Shown: positions 44,164 through 55,613 of the stretch, piece by piece
Numbering within the stretch: position 1 is the first letter of the stretch
Layout of the letters: every line of letters starts with the position of its first letter
DNA from: Gautieria morchelliformis
Lineage: Eukaryota; Basidiomycota; Agaricomycetes; Gomphales; Gomphaceae
Direction of reading: 5' to 3'
Assembly: GCA_015179125.1 (NCBI GenBank)
Contig: WHVA01000095.1
Location: 62,001-126,000, forward strand
DNA length: 64,000 nt
Notes under the pieces: generated by a model
Database searches by the model: none
Seen by the model: the letters and a program-made list of their open reading frames with translations, nothing else
Told to the model about the DNA's origin: nothing
Program-made: the position numbers and the translations under genes

Positions 44164-44812
44164 GGTTGGGCAGCCTTTCTTGGCTCGTTGAACAGCCGTT
44201 CCCCTACAGTTGGCTACGCAACCCTGAGGGCATTCCATCGGTGATCCGCGACGAGCTGGATCGTAGCCTAAACATCCATGACGTGGATGTATGGATGTGG
44301 CTGAGGATGCTTGCGCCCAAGAACCCCAAGCCTCCCTCTCCACTCAGGACGCGGATATATGAACTATTCTGCGTCACTGGACAGTGGAAGGACCTCATTC
44401 CAGCCAACGAGGTCCGATACACCATCGGCGACACCCTAAGGGCGTCGATCACGGGGATGTTCCCCATCCGAGGGCGAGCGCCCTGGGACATCCCATATGA
44501 ACAGATCAATTGTACGTTCATCTGCCTAGCTTTAGACTGATCCTAAATGGTTCTGACAATCGTTTTACAGTGCCAATACATTCTGGGGTCAAAGCGCTGC
44601 AAAAGAATCTAATATATTCAGATTGTGGTATGTGCAACGATGTTGCGTTGCGACTAGTACATAAGATTGTTTTTCCTGATCACACCCTGTTTAGAATAGT
44701 AGAAGACAGGACTCTACAGGCTTATTGTTTCTGCAAGGACAACACTTTTAGGAATGAAAATGCAACTCGTTCCTATGGCTTCACATGCTGTTCAATTGGT
44801 TCATGCCACTAG
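44164..44812 (+). pseudogene. Accessory ORF of element A, second part, with a 59-nt intron
   Basis: Frame from 44166 reads SWLVEQPFPYSWLRNPEG, LNIHDVDVWMWLRMLAPKN, IYELFCVTGQWKDLIPANEV and GMFPIRGRAPWDIPYEQIN. A GTACGT donor at 44512 and TTTTACAG acceptor ending at 44570 remove a stop and continue into SGVKALQKNLIYSDCGMCND, HKIVFPDHTLFRIVEDRTLQ, AYCFCKDNTF and a TAG at 44810-44812. The same protein segment occurs in element B (22946-23125). The frame joining it to part one is shifted by one position, so a small indel accompanies the insertion. Confidence 0.6.
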
Positions 44813-44907
44813 TCGGGTTGGAACAACTGCATTGGAAAAACTATCTACTGGTAAATCCATCCGTTTTTCTTGATTTCTCGGCTCATTGCTAACAAATAGG
44901 TCATAGT
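44813..44907. other. Short spacer between elements A and C
   Basis: Sequence between the accessory-ORF stop and the point (about 44908) where element C protease sequence begins. No feature recognised; element A has no 3' LTR here, so this is a deletion junction. Confidence 0.4.
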
Positions 44908-45384
44908 ATTTGACGTTTGCTACGTCAAAATACTCATCGTGGAGTTTACGACCAAATTTAATGGTCGTGTTCATTCCATAGTTGATTGTGGAACGGCTAC
45001 CGATGCATGCCAATTGCAGCGCAAGTGGTTGTTCTAGGGAAAACGTCTTCATGCCCATGGCTCATGTGAATTCAGGGGAGATCAACACCCCTTCACTCCT
45101 GCTGTCGAGGAGACAGTGGGCCTTCACGCCGTTGATTTCCCAGTACCCCGAGAGGGTATGGCTCTCGTGTCACAGCCGTGTAGGGCGCGATTGCTGCTTG
45201 CTCTGATGGTGATACATCGGCTCGGCCGCCTTGTCAGGGGTGGCCGCTGTGCAGGCTGCCATTACTTTGGGGGTCCCGTCGTTGTCTGGCGTGACTCTAA
45301 TCGCGCTGGACCTGTATGCGCTCTGATTGTCCACTGTTTCTTCGTCCCAGTCGTAATACTGGGATGGCTCGGGCTCCCATTTGT

Positions 45385-46659
45385 CTACGGGAGCCTCTGC
45401 ATCTCTCTGATTCTCATCGTTTTGAGGCTCACCCTCCCCCTCTTCATCAATTTGTGGAAGAGGGGCGTGGTCGGGATATGTGTCCGGATCCTCATCATCG
45501 CCGTGTCTTGCAGCTGCTGTCCATATGCCGGACTTGAGCCATGGACACTCCGCTTTTCTGTGCCCTGGCTGGCCACATTCAAAGCATGTGACCTGTTTGG
45601 AGCATTGCTGGGTCGATCTGGTGGTCGACCCAATGGTTTTGGAGGGAAGTTCCACTTCGACGAGCTTCCTGAGGCCTGAGGCTGTTTAGTCTCAGGTGGC
45701 CGTCCTGCCTCAGCAGGACGGGGCGGTGGTGGACGTTGGGACGTCCCGCTCTTCTGGAAAGGGGCAGGCGTGCTTGGGCCTGTCTGTGGCGCTGGTTTGC
45801 TCTGAACAAACAGTGATGTGCTGGCTGTTGCAGCCGCGCTCTCTGCCCGATGCATCCCCATGTTGTAGTGGGATGCTTCCTCGATCATGCGGGCTGCTTC
45901 GAAGAGCTGCTTGATCGAGCTGCTTTCTGCGTTGTAGCCCTTCTTGAGGACCTCATTGCACAGTGTTTCATGCAATGCTGATACGAACCGTCTCCGGAAC
46001 ATGTAGTCGTCGGGTGGCTGTATCATGCGAGCCGCGTATTTTGTGAGGTCATTCAGCATTTTCTGAACGGTCTTTGTGCCCTGCATGACCACGTCAAACT
46101 TGTTCGACACGTGATGGTACATCAGGGTGTGCAGGAACCGCTTCTGCAGGCCCTGCATCACCATCTCTAAGGTCCAATTGCGGACCTGGTGGTCGAAACA
46201 TCGAAGGAACCATTCTTGGGCCTCGCCGGTGAGGCGAGTGCCCACGTACCCGACCTGCATATCACTGCTGGTCGGTCCTAACAGGCAGTTCATCTTGAGC
46301 CATCTCAAGATGGCCGTGACGAAGACCTCGAACTCTTCGAGGTCAGACCCTCCCGCATATGGCTTGGGATGGGCCAGCTTTACACCGGCCTTTGCCAGCG
46401 TGGACTTTTCAGGGTCTGTGTCTATGGCATCGGCCATCGCAATGTGTATCATTCGTATGATACTGTTGTATGGCTCTTGCGTGCTTTCTGGCTGGTCTGG
46501 TATGCCCTGGCCCTCCGTTGGGGCCCTGAACCGGTTGCATGGCTGTGATGTCGCGCGGCCCATGTCAGTGTAGCCTCTGACCGGGGCCATGTCTGGCTCT
46601 GGGCCGGGCACCTCAGGTGCGTGGGTTTCTGGCGGGGGCGCGTGTCGCGTGTCACCCAT
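45385..46659 (-). CDS. Element C gag (capsid) open frame
   Basis: 424-codon frame, the best-preserved gag of this family in the window. It covers the Pro-rich spacer, the retrotransposon gag/capsid domain (FLRCFDHQVRNWTLEMVMQG, MLNDLTKYAARMIQPPDDY) and linker. The true frame shifts out just before the CCHC knuckle, whose residues are read in the neighbouring frame at 45655-45170. Gag would assemble the virus-like particle; without pol it can only act in trans. Confidence 0.8.
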   Translation of the reverse strand: MGDTRHAPPPETHAPEVPGPEPDMAPVRGYTDMGRATSQPCNRFRAPTEGQGIPDQPESTQEPYNSIIRMIHIAMADAIDTDPEKSTLAKAGVKLAHPKPYAGGSDLEEFEVFVTAILRWLKMNCLLGPTSSDMQVGYVGTRLTGEAQEWFLRCFDHQVRNWTLEMVMQGLQKRFLHTLMYHHVSNKFDVVMQGTKTVQKMLNDLTKYAARMIQPPDDYMFRRRFVSALHETLCNEVLKKGYNAESSSIKQLFEAARMIEEASHYNMGMHRAESAAATASTSLFVQSKPAPQTGPSTPAPFQKSGTSQRPPPPRPAEAGRPPETKQPQASGSSSKWNFPPKPLGRPPDRPSNAPNRSHALNVASQGTEKRSVHGSSPAYGQQLQDTAMMRIRTHIPTTPLFHKLMKRGRVSLKTMRIREMQRLP

Positions 46660-47637
46660 CAGTCCTGCATTGCGCAGGCGCAGCCTGCTATTGTAGGCTG
46701 CGTGCGCTTGTCATGCATCAGGCTGCCAGTGCATGTGGCCCTGGGCCACTGCCGCTGCAGCATTTTGCACTAACAGCTCAAGAGCCCATGTGTGGTGATA
46801 CGCTGCACTGGCTTCTTTCCTTTGCCAGTGCATGGCCTCGAGCTCTAGGCTCTCCGTCATGGTCTCAGAGTCAGGCTCTGAGACAACCTGTTCTCTGACG
46901 ATCTGTTGGATCATCTTGCAGCTGCTCATTGTTGCAGCCAGTTCCATGTGCAATTCACTTCTGAATCATACATCTTGTTCGAGAGGGGCGGCCAGTGGCA
47001 GCATGTGTCATTGGTCTCACTCCTGTCATCATTGGTTGTCAGGGGGGTGAGCTTGTTCACTTGCCCGTGGCGCGGGGTGCGCTCCTGATGGACGCTATGG
47101 GCTCTTCGTGTGGGCGGAGGGCCTTTCGCACATCCTCTAGTGACACTGCATCCCGTTTTCGGATCTCCTCTGTTTGGTGGAGTTTCTTATCGAGCTGCAT
47201 GAGGGACATCACAATATCGTTGAGACGCGACGATATGTGCTCATGCTTATGGCCTGTGAGCATGTTTTGGTGCAGTGCATCTTGCACCTGCTTGGCCATA
47301 GCGTCTGCCATCTCGTCATCGATGCCGTGCTTCCTCGAGCTTTTGCGACTCAAGCTCAAGTATTCCGAGGCTTGCCCATCATCATCGGGCGCTCGTCTTT
47401 TGGGTTGTTGTGCCCCTTCAGGGACGATGGTTGTCGCTCGACTCCGTGAGCGGCAGGCTGAGTTTCTGCTTCGAGATCGTATTGAAGCATGCCCTGCTCT
47501 TGAGGCTCTGCCGTGGGATGACGGTGAGATGTCTCTACCCTTGCCCTTGTCTCGGGGCCAGGGGGAGTGGGGTGGGGAGGCTGGATTGTTGTCTATCAGT
47601 GTCCCCTCTTCGGCCACGCTGGGCGACATGTGGTCAG

Positions 47638-48905
47638 TGTCAAGATTGGTTTTTAGGCATTAATATCATGTATTAGTGAACCCAGTGAATGCCCGAATAA
47701 CTTGTACAAATACGTATGCTGTTCGGCGAATAGGTGAACCAACAAATGTTCACAAGATAAGAGGGCTGCCCGAACGGAGCTCACCCTATCTACAGTCGTA
47801 GCGAAATAGCCCGTGGCACTTGACGATGTAACATGCAAGGTGTCACAGAAAGGTTGTCTAAGTAGCGACAATCCCTTCGCTGGCGAAGGTGCCCCTTCAG
47901 AGCCCTTCGCTGACAGCACAGAAAATAGTTTGAAGGCGAAGGTAATGAAGGTGAAGTATGAGAACTCACCAGTGATGCCTAAGTCCTCTTCTGGTTGAAG
48001 ATAGAAATCTACAGGAGAAGGCTCAAGACAATGATCACAGTGAGGTCAAGTTTGCACAAGATGGACATATGATAATTGAACTGAGGAATATACATGCGAA
48101 TGTAAACTACTTATATCGAATGCTCATAAGGTATCAGCGAATAGGAAAGAGGCCATCATGAGTCAGGGTTGGATATGGGTGCGCAGTCATGAGATGAAAT
48201 AGATGGAATAAACATACAATAGAGTGAGGGAGGAGGGCGAACATGAAACAACGGAGAGTAAAGATGGCGAAAGCACTTATGTATGAAACCATGTCTTGGG
48301 ACCTGCATATATGCTACCCTGCATGGACTCTTCATCTACTGGGTTGATCCCACATGACCTACAGACGGGACGTCCTGCGAACACATCCTGGCCATATGAA
48401 CACCCAAAGGGGTTGGATCGAGAAGCTGATGGGACCAGTGATGAGCCATCATACTGGGCAGGGGACGTCGATTGTGTTTGATGGCATGCCTGCTGGTGAA
48501 TGATGCAAGCAGCGAATAGTCGTTCGGCGAATGCGAGGAAGGGCAAACGGAGATGACACAGGGGAGGAGTGGTTGAAGTGAGGGGCGAAGCTGAGCGAAC
48601 ACGGAGGAGGAGCGGCGAAAGGGGAAACAGGGATAATTAGGTATAGGAAATACAGGAGTCGTGACAATCCGATCATAGGAACAACATCGAAAGAGGGTTG
48701 AGCAGAGGAGGTGATAGGACCAGTGATGAACTACCAAGTCGGTCCAAAGACGTCGATTGTGCTTTGATGATGCGGCTATGGTGAATGGTGCGAACAGTGA
48801 AGACTGGTCACCGAACACGGCAAGGGCGATCAGAGCAAACACAGAGGTGGAGTGGGGAATGGGAGGACAGAGCATCTGAGTATAGGAAATAAACACGTCA
48901 TGACA
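47638..48905 (-). mobile_element. Solo LTR-1, 1268 bp, inside element C gag
   Basis: TGTCAAGATTGG at 47638 to TCATGACA at 48905, flanked by GTCAG (47633-47637) and GTCGG (48906-48910), a 5-bp TSD with one transition. It separates DEQGPD from the following VSPSVAEEG stretch of element C gag, which is continuous in element A, confirming a clean insertion. Best complete reference copy of LTR-1 in the window. Confidence 0.92.
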
Positions 48906-49998
48906 GTCGGGTCCTTGCTCGTCCTCGATTGGGGGGATGAGCGTGGTGAGATCTATGATCTCTCCGTCTTCTGGCATCCTGGACTCTTGGTCCAGGGTAG
49001 CATCAACCATTGTGTCGCTAGGCTGCGCCTGGGGAGTTGTCTGCGAGCTAGAGGCTCACGTCCTTCTTCAACTGCGTGGAATCATCACGCTCGCAGTCGA
49101 CAGTAGAGGGTCTATGTCAAGATTGGTTTTTAGGCGTTAATATCGTGTATTAGTGAACACAACGAATGCCCGAATAAATTGTGTGAATAAGTATGCCGTT
49201 CGGCGAATAAGTGAACCGATGAATGTTCACGAAACAAAGGGGTTTCCCGAACGGGGCTCGCCCTGTCTACAGTCGTAGCGAAACAGCTCGCAGCACTTGA
49301 CGACGTAACGTGCAAGATATCGCGGAAGGGCTGTCTAAGTTTTGACGGTCCCTTCGCTGGCGAAGGTGCTCCTTCGGAGCCCTTCGCCAACAGCACAGAA
49401 AGTAGTTCGAAGGCTAAGGTAACGAAGACGAAGTATGAGAACTCACCAGTGATGCCTAAGTCCTTGGCTGGTCGAAGATAGAAATCTTCAAGGAGAGGCT
49501 CAAGACGATGATCACAGCGAGGTCAAGTTTGCACAAGATGGACGACGTATGATAATTGAACTGGGGAATATACATGCGAATGTAAACTACTTATATCGAA
49601 TGCTCGTAAGGTAACAGCGAATAGGAAAGAGACCGTTACAAGTTGGGGTTGGATAGGGGTGCGCAGCCATGATACAACATAGATGAAATAAACATACAAT
49701 AGAATGCGGGAAGAGGGAAAATAAGAAACGAGGAGAGTAAAGGTGGCGAAGGCACTTATGGACAAAACCATGTCTTGGGACCCGCATACATGCTACCCTG
49801 CATGGACCCTTGGTCTACTGGGTTGATTCCGCACGGCCTATGGAGGGTGTGTCCTGCGAACATGCTTCGACCATATGAACACCCAATGGGGTTGGATTAA
49901 GAAGGCGATGGGGTTAATGATGAACCATCATGCCGAGTGAACGGTATCGATCGTGTTTTTGATGGTGTGCCTGCTGGGGAATGATGCGAGCAGCGAAT

Positions 49999-50496
49999 TG
50001 TTGGGTGCATTTATGCTCCTGCACCAAAATCAAGCATAATATATTCAATTTACTGTATGGTGTTTCAATTTCTTCTCATATTGTTCTTGTACCATGCATT
50101 CATTTCTCTGTTTATTTTCGAAAATTTCCAGTCACTCTCTACCTCTCCATTTCATTTCTTTATTTCTACTTTCATAGGCAGCTGCACCCAGCGCAGTCTG
50201 AAATGACTTCGACGCGCGAGCTCTTGGGCGCTAAAGGGCCGGGTAGTAGTACATGCACAGTGAGACAGATTTCCCCCTCTCTCAGTGACAACTAAATTCA
50301 CTGAGAGAGGCAAGTAAATTAGTCTAGTGTTCCTTCGATTTATTGACCTAGAAATTCTCTGTAGTGAATTAATTTCTAGGTAGTGTATAATATATTTATA
50401 GTGACAACTAAATTCACTGAGAGAGTGAATTAATTTCTAGTCTATTCTTTTGAGCAACAAGTCCATACCTACTGCCTATAATTCCTGTCTACTACA
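49999..50496 (+). repeat. Copia 5' LTR, 498 bp
   Basis: Starts TGTTGGGTGC, ends TACTACA. Contains a hairpin CTCTCTCAGTGA (50277-50288) / TCACTGAGAGAG (50298-50309). The block GACAACTAAATTCACTGAGA recurs about 117 bp further on, inside the same LTR. Identical layout in the 3' LTR. Confidence 0.95.
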
Positions 50497-50510
50497 GGGT
50501 TATGGGCCCC
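50497..50510 (+). promoter_or_regulatory. Copia primer-binding site for half initiator tRNA
   Basis: GGGTTATGGGCCCC directly follows the 5' LTR. It is complementary to the anticodon arm of eukaryotic initiator tRNA-Met (whose loop contains CAU), the priming mode known for Drosophila copia and yeast Ty5. The gag ATG at 50502-50504 lies within it. Confidence 0.8.
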
Positions 50511-51415
50511 GGAGACACTTCTGAGAAGCTATTGGGTGTTGAGAAGCTTGCTACTGATGGAAGTAATTGGCCATTGTGTCGAGCCACTCTCATCAGCTAT
50601 TTCGAGTCCAAAAATCTACTCAAGCATGTAGAAGGGAGAGTCACTGGACCTCCTGATCCTCCAGTCATGCCCTCAGGCCATATCCTTACAGAAGCTGAGG
50701 AAACTCAGATGGATAAGGCTGAGGAGAAGCTGGAGAGATATCTTGCTAGAGAAGGACAAGCCAAGACCCAAATCATCGTCTCAGTGTCAGAGTCATTAGC
50801 CCTGATGCTACAGAAGCAAAAGACAGCAAAAGAGACTTGGGATGCACTGGTCAATGAAATGACCAAAAAGCCCAAGATGGTCCTCACCAGCCTGCAGAGA
50901 CAACTCCACAGTATGAGATGTCCTGAGGATGGAGACTTGAGAGATCATTTGGACAAGGCCCAAGACCTATTGCTTGTCTTAATGAGATGGGAGTTAGAGT
51001 TTCTGAAGAAGAATTTATGGACATTATCCTTGCGTCACTTCCACCATCCTATGAGGCAGTCATGAACACCCTTACCACTTCGCTTGAAGAATGCGGGATG
51101 CCATTAGTCCCTGATAATATTATTAGGGTACTAAAGGCTCAGTATGACAGGAAGAAAACACTCCCGCAAGAAGAGCAGGTGTTTATTGGTTCATCTACTA
51201 AGAAGGACCAAAAGGGGCAGAAGGCACATATATGCACCAACTGCAAAAAGCCTGGACATTCCATCGAAAATTGCTGGGCTAAGGGAGGTGGTAAAGAAGG
51301 TCAAGGACCACGTCAGAAGAAAAAGTCAAAGGCAAGAAGAAGAAGAAGGGTAAAGCAAAAGCGAATGTTGCCGAAGAAGAGTCCTCTTCTGAGGAAAGTG
51401 ATGATGGGCATTTAG
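50502..51415 (+). pseudogene. Copia gag, one frameshift
   Basis: Begins MGPGDTSEKLLGVEKL with the first ATG after the LTR; conserved WPLCRATLISYFESKNL and KETWDALVNEM of the copia gag (UBN2-like) fold. A shift near 50985 moves to the frame with EEEFMDIILASLPPSYEAVM and the CCHC knuckle CTNCKKPGHSIENCW (51236-51282), followed by a Lys/Arg-rich tail. Particle and RNA-packaging function. Confidence 0.9.
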
Positions 51416-52406
51416 CCTTCACCAACTTCGATGAGTGCTCTAATTTCAATCTGAGCACATCCTCAGGAGTTATAGTCATACTCGACACCGGAATGACATC
51501 GCATATGACTCCTCATAAAAATTTATTGAGGAACTACTGTCAATTCTCACAGCCGAGGACTATCCGAGCAGCCAACAAAGGCACTTTTGATGCCTTCGGT
51601 TCAGGACTGCTCGTATTATCCAATAAGGTTGGAGATAAAACAGTAGAAGTCACTTTGCAAGATACATACTATGCTCCAAAAATTGCTGCTACCCTCGTCT
51701 CGATCGGTCGGTGCGATGATGCTGGCTATGATATTCGACTCGGTGGCCAGAAATGCACAATATCTAACACTGCTGGAAAGGTATTGATGCAAGCACCGAA
51801 GGTCAATGGCTTATATCGACTAGACCTCCAGTCACCAAGTGCTCAAGCCCACATGTGTTTGTCTGCCATGGAAATTCATCAAAAAATGGGGCATATCTCA
51901 CAGAAGTCCTACAACATCTGTTAAATCGTGGCATGATATTGGGCATTTAACTGAGCTCCACAGGCGATAGAATTGTCTGTGATGCGTGTATTCAGGCCAA
52001 GATTGCACGCAAACCTCTTCCTCGAGAACCCAGAGACCGAACATCAAAATTTGGTGACAGAATTTATTCTGATGTCTGGGGACCTGCAAGACACCTCACA
52101 ATCGATAAAAAGTCATATTATGTCTCCTTTATCGATGACTACTCAAGAGAATCGGTGATCTATCTCATGGCGAACAAATCAGAAGCATTCTCAAAGTACA
52201 AGCTCTATGAGGCTTTAATGCTTCCACAGAGAAATGTGCACATCAAGGCACTTGTTTCTGATCGAGGGGGCGAGTATACGAGCTCTGAATTCGAACAGCA
52301 TCTAGCCAAACAAGGCACGAAGCATCATTTGACAGTACACGACACACCAGAGTCTAATGGTGTTGCCGAACGTTTGAACTGAACTCTCACTGAGAGAACT
52401 CGTGCC
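51416..52406 (+). pseudogene. Copia protease and integrase, stops and shift
   Basis: Protease motif VIVILDTGMTSHMTP (DTG in place of DSG) near 51474. Then a GAG-pre-integrase stretch (AMEIHQKMGHIS), a frameshift near 51908 and a TAA at 51948-51950. Integrase follows: CDACIQAK, IYSDVWGP (Asp), DDYSRESVIYLM, ALVSDRGGEYTS (Asp), ESNGVAERLN (Glu). A TGA at 52380-52382 replaces the arginine expected after ERLN. Confidence 0.9.
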
Positions 52407-55102
52407 ATGCTGTTAGAATCAGGCCTCCCTAAGATATTATGGGGCTATGCGATACAGCATGCCAATTATCTTAGGAACAGGACACATACAAGAGCTCTAC
52501 CGGATAAAACACCCTACGAGATGATTCACCATGAGAAACCGAATCTCAAAGACGTTCACACGTGGGGAACTGAAATCTACGTTAAGATCACTCAGGGAGA
52601 TAAATTGGCAGCTCGTGCCAAGAGAGCTCGGTGGATAGGAATTTCTGCGCAGAGTCATGGTCATTATATTTATTGGCCTGACTCGCACAAAGTTTCTGTT
52701 GAGCGGAACATTGTGTTTGATTCAGAGATGAAGAAGGGAAAGATCCCAATCATTTCTATTGAGGAATCCAAGCTACCTACGTCTAGAGAGGAGAAGAAGG
52801 CCATTCCAGCATCAGTGCCTGTGCCCGGTCGCTTAGTCAGCGAAGAGGCAAAGATCGAAGAAATTGATGAAAGTGCACCAGAGGAATATCTTGAAGAGCT
52901 GCAACCTATTCAGGGAGTTGATGACAGACCTAGAGAAGCTGAACCGATAAGGAGAAGCGAAAGGATCCGTCAACAACAAGTGCAGCCGGCCCCATCAGGT
53001 CCCGTAACAAGATCTCAAACTCAGAGACAAGCTGGCGCACATATGACTACACTAGCTTACGAGGACATTGAGGACCATAAAGAAGATTTATTCGACCAAG
53101 AATTATCCTCCGAGATTGATGGCATCAGTAGCTATGAGTTTGCCATCAGTGCGTTTCCAACCGACGGTCAAAACAATAACAAGGCGCTGGATTTGAGTAA
53201 AATTGAACCTAGCAATGCAGACGAAGCTCTGAATAATCCTATGTGGAAGAAATCAATGGACAAAGAGAACGAGGCCCTAATCGACAAGGGAGTGTGGGAA
53301 CGAACTAAACCACCTCCTGGAGCCAATATTGTCGGTAATAAATGGGTCTACCTTTGGAAGCGTAATCCAGAAGGGAAACCAATAATGCCTAAATCGAGAA
53401 TGGTCACCCAAGGCTTCACACAGAAGTTTGGAGTCGACTATGATGAGACATACTCACCTGTTGCTCGGTTATCCTCCCTACAGATCATATGCGCCATTGC
53501 TGCTAGGAATGACTGGCCTATTCATCAAATGGACATGGACTGTGCATACCTCAATGCTACATTGCCTGAACCTATTTACATGAAGCAGCCGTATGGATAT
53601 GAGTCCGGAGACAAAGACGAACTGCTACTTCTGAAGAAAGCACTCTATGGCCTCAAACAATCTGGAAGGGAATGGTACAAACGTCTAAGTGGTGAATTCC
53701 ACAAGTTAGGATTCACTATATCAGCCACAGATGGGGCTGTATTTTATAGACGTGGCGGAAAGGGGCATGTGATCATTGCAACAGCTGTGGACGACCTCAC
53801 CATCACAGCTGAGAATCAGTCAGTCCTGGACGAAGTCAAACGAGATCTTGCTCAGGTCTTCAGTATGAAAGATCTAGGCGAGATTCATTGGCTATTGAAC
53901 CTCAAAATCGAAAGAGACTGGCAGAAGAAAACCATTGCAATTTCACAACCCGCATACATCGAGAAGATCATCAAAAAATTCAATCTTGAAGATGCGAAAA
54001 CTTATGCTACGCCTCTTGATCCAGCCGTTAAATTATCTAAAGACCAATGTCCTTCTACAGAGAGAGGCAAGAAAGCCATGTTGAAGTTTCCATACAGGCA
54101 AGCCATAGGATCACTGATGTGTGTTATTGGATTCTAGAGGGGTATTTCCTAGGGGCATACATCATCATCAATGGATTATCCACCTAGGGGCACATAGCAT
54201 CATCATTGACATCATTGGTGATGTATGCACTCCTAATCCAATGTTCCATAGGGTTTTACCCCTGTTCACCACTGTATAAGTAGCTAGGACTTTAGCTACA
54301 ACAAATCATTGGTTTTAGCCCATTCACTCACATTGTTGAGTCCAGTCGAGTGAGTTAACAGTGTCCTCACTATCAGTCTCAAGTTCTTTTTCCTACATCT
54401 CCTGCGCTCGAGTTAATGCGCAGACTCCTCCCAGTCCTTCCCATTTTGGCAAGGCAATGAAATAACGAAATAACAATGTGGGCAGCTGTAGCCACTCGAC
54501 CTGACATTGCATTTGCGGTGTCATTGCTCTCGCAATTCCTTGAAAATCCAGGTGGCACGCATTGGAATGCAGTCAAACGTGTCTTCAAATATTTGAAAGG
54601 CACGAAGCATTACAAGCTCACACTTGGAAGAAATCGAGACGGCTTGATGGGGTATTCAGATGCAGATTGGGGTTCACAGAGTCATAGGCGTTCGTATTCA
54701 GCATATTTATTTCAGATTGATGGAGGCACTGTTTCATGGAGTTGCCAGAAACAGTCGATAGTAGCCCTCTCATCAACTGAAGCCGAATTCGTCGCCCTGA
54801 CCCATGCGGGCAAAGAGGCTCTCTGGATGCGCCATTTCATTTCTGAAATATTCCAACCACTGAACAGACCCATCCAAGTTTATTCAGACAATCAATCAGC
54901 CATTACAATCACATATGGCACTCAACAACACACGAGAACCAAACATTTCGACATCAGATTATATTTCCTTCGAGATATAATCAAAAATCAAGAAGCCAAG
55001 CTCGTTTATTTGCCATCCGAACAAAAGTTGGCAGATATTCTCACTAAAGGACTTCCTAGTCCTAGGGTAAAGATCCTCAATGAGAAAATCGGAATATATT
55101 AA
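52407..55102 (+). pseudogene. Copia integrase end, RT and RNase H, interrupted by a solo LTR
   Basis: Long frame 52407-54137: integrase C-terminus (LPKILWGYAIQHANYLRNRT, FDSEMKKG), acidic linker, RT (NKWVYLWKRNPEG, RMVTQGFTQKFGVDYDETYS, QMDMDCAYLNATLPEPIYMK, LYGLKQSGREW, TAVDDLTI catalytic DD, AYIEKIIKKFNL). RT/RNase H is cut between GSLM and the WAAVATRPDIAFAVSLLSQF segment by the LTR at 54122-54475. It resumes at 54476 with RNase H (SDADWGSQSHRRSYSAYLF, CQKQSIVALSSTEAEFVAL, HFDIRLYFLRD) to a TAA at 55102. Confidence 0.93.
54122..54475. mobile_element. Solo LTR, 354 bp, TSD ATGTG
   Basis: TGTTATTGGATTC...AACGAAATAACA with TGTTATT/AATAACA ends, flanked by ATGTG (54117-54121 and 54476-54480). 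Contains repeats of the word G.CATACATCATCATCA-type and a TATAAGTA box (54273-54280). Removing it with one TSD gives an uninterrupted RT frame (M-W-A-A). A different LTR family from the others in the window; no full element of this family seen. Confidence 0.93.
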
Positions 55103-55115
55103 GCTTGAGGGGGCG

Positions 55116-55613
55116 TGTTGGGTGCATTTATGCTCCTGCACCAAAATCAAGCATAATATATTCAATTTACTGTATGGTGTTTCAATTTCTTCTCATATTG
55201 TTCTTGTACCATGCATTCATTTCTCTGTTTATTTTCGAAATTTTCCAGTCACTCTCTACCTCTCCATTTCATTTTTTTATTTCTACTTTCATAGGCAGCT
55301 GCACCCAGCGCAGTCTGAAATGACTTCGACGCGCGAGCTCTTGGGCGCTAAAGGGCCGGGTAGTAGTACATGCACAGTGAGACAGATTTCCCCCTCTCTC
55401 AGTGACAACTAAATTCACTGAGAGAGGCAAGTAAATTAGTCTAGTGTTCCTTCGATTTATTGACCTAGAAATTCTCTGTAGTGAATTAATTTCTAGGTAG
55501 TGTATAATATATTTATAGTGACAACTAAATTCACTGAGAGAGTGAATTAATTTCTAGTCTATTCTTTTGAGCAACAATTCCATACCTACTGCCTATAATT
55601 CCTGTCTACTACA
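55116..55613 (+). repeat. Copia 3' LTR, 498 bp
   Basis: Same start and end as the 5' LTR; differences seen at three positions (AAAATTTCC/AAATTTTCC, TTTCTTTA/TTTTTTTA, ACAAGTCC/ACAATTCC). Preceded by the polypurine tract TGAGGGGGCG. Confidence 0.95.

Larger units (their letters stand above)
44908..49114 (-). mobile_element. Gypsy element C (relative of A): gag to protease, split by a solo LTR
   Basis: Minus-strand sister of element A. From 49114: leader and N-terminal gag (TLDQESRMPEDGEI); interruption by solo LTR-1 (47638-48905); then 47629-47057 (VAEEGTLIDNN, DDEMADAMAKQVQDALHQNM), 46953-46711, and the main gag frame 46659-45385 (KLAHPKPYAGGSDLEEFEVF, MQGLQKRFLHTLMYHHVSNK, RMIQPPDDYMFRRRFVSALH). 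Knuckle CFECGQPGHRKAEC follows in another frame, then protease with LLDSRSEGVLI and GRKLHDEYFDVANVKYYD, where homology stops. RT, integrase and accessory ORF are absent. The 5' end is cut by element D's LTR at 49115, with good homology right up to the junction. Confidence 0.88.
49999..55613 (+). mobile_element. Ty1/copia element, 5.6 kb, TSD CGAAT
   Basis: Complete-length copia element with 498-bp LTRs at 49999-50496 and 55116-55613, flanked by CGAAT (49994-49998, 55614-55618). I count three differences between the LTRs. Primer-binding site 50497-50510, polypurine tract TGAGGGGGCG (55106-55115). Domain order gag, protease, integrase, RT, RNase H is copia-type. It sits in element D's LTR and is itself hit by a solo LTR in RT. 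Several frameshifts and stops make the internal region inactive despite near-identical LTRs. Confidence 0.95.
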
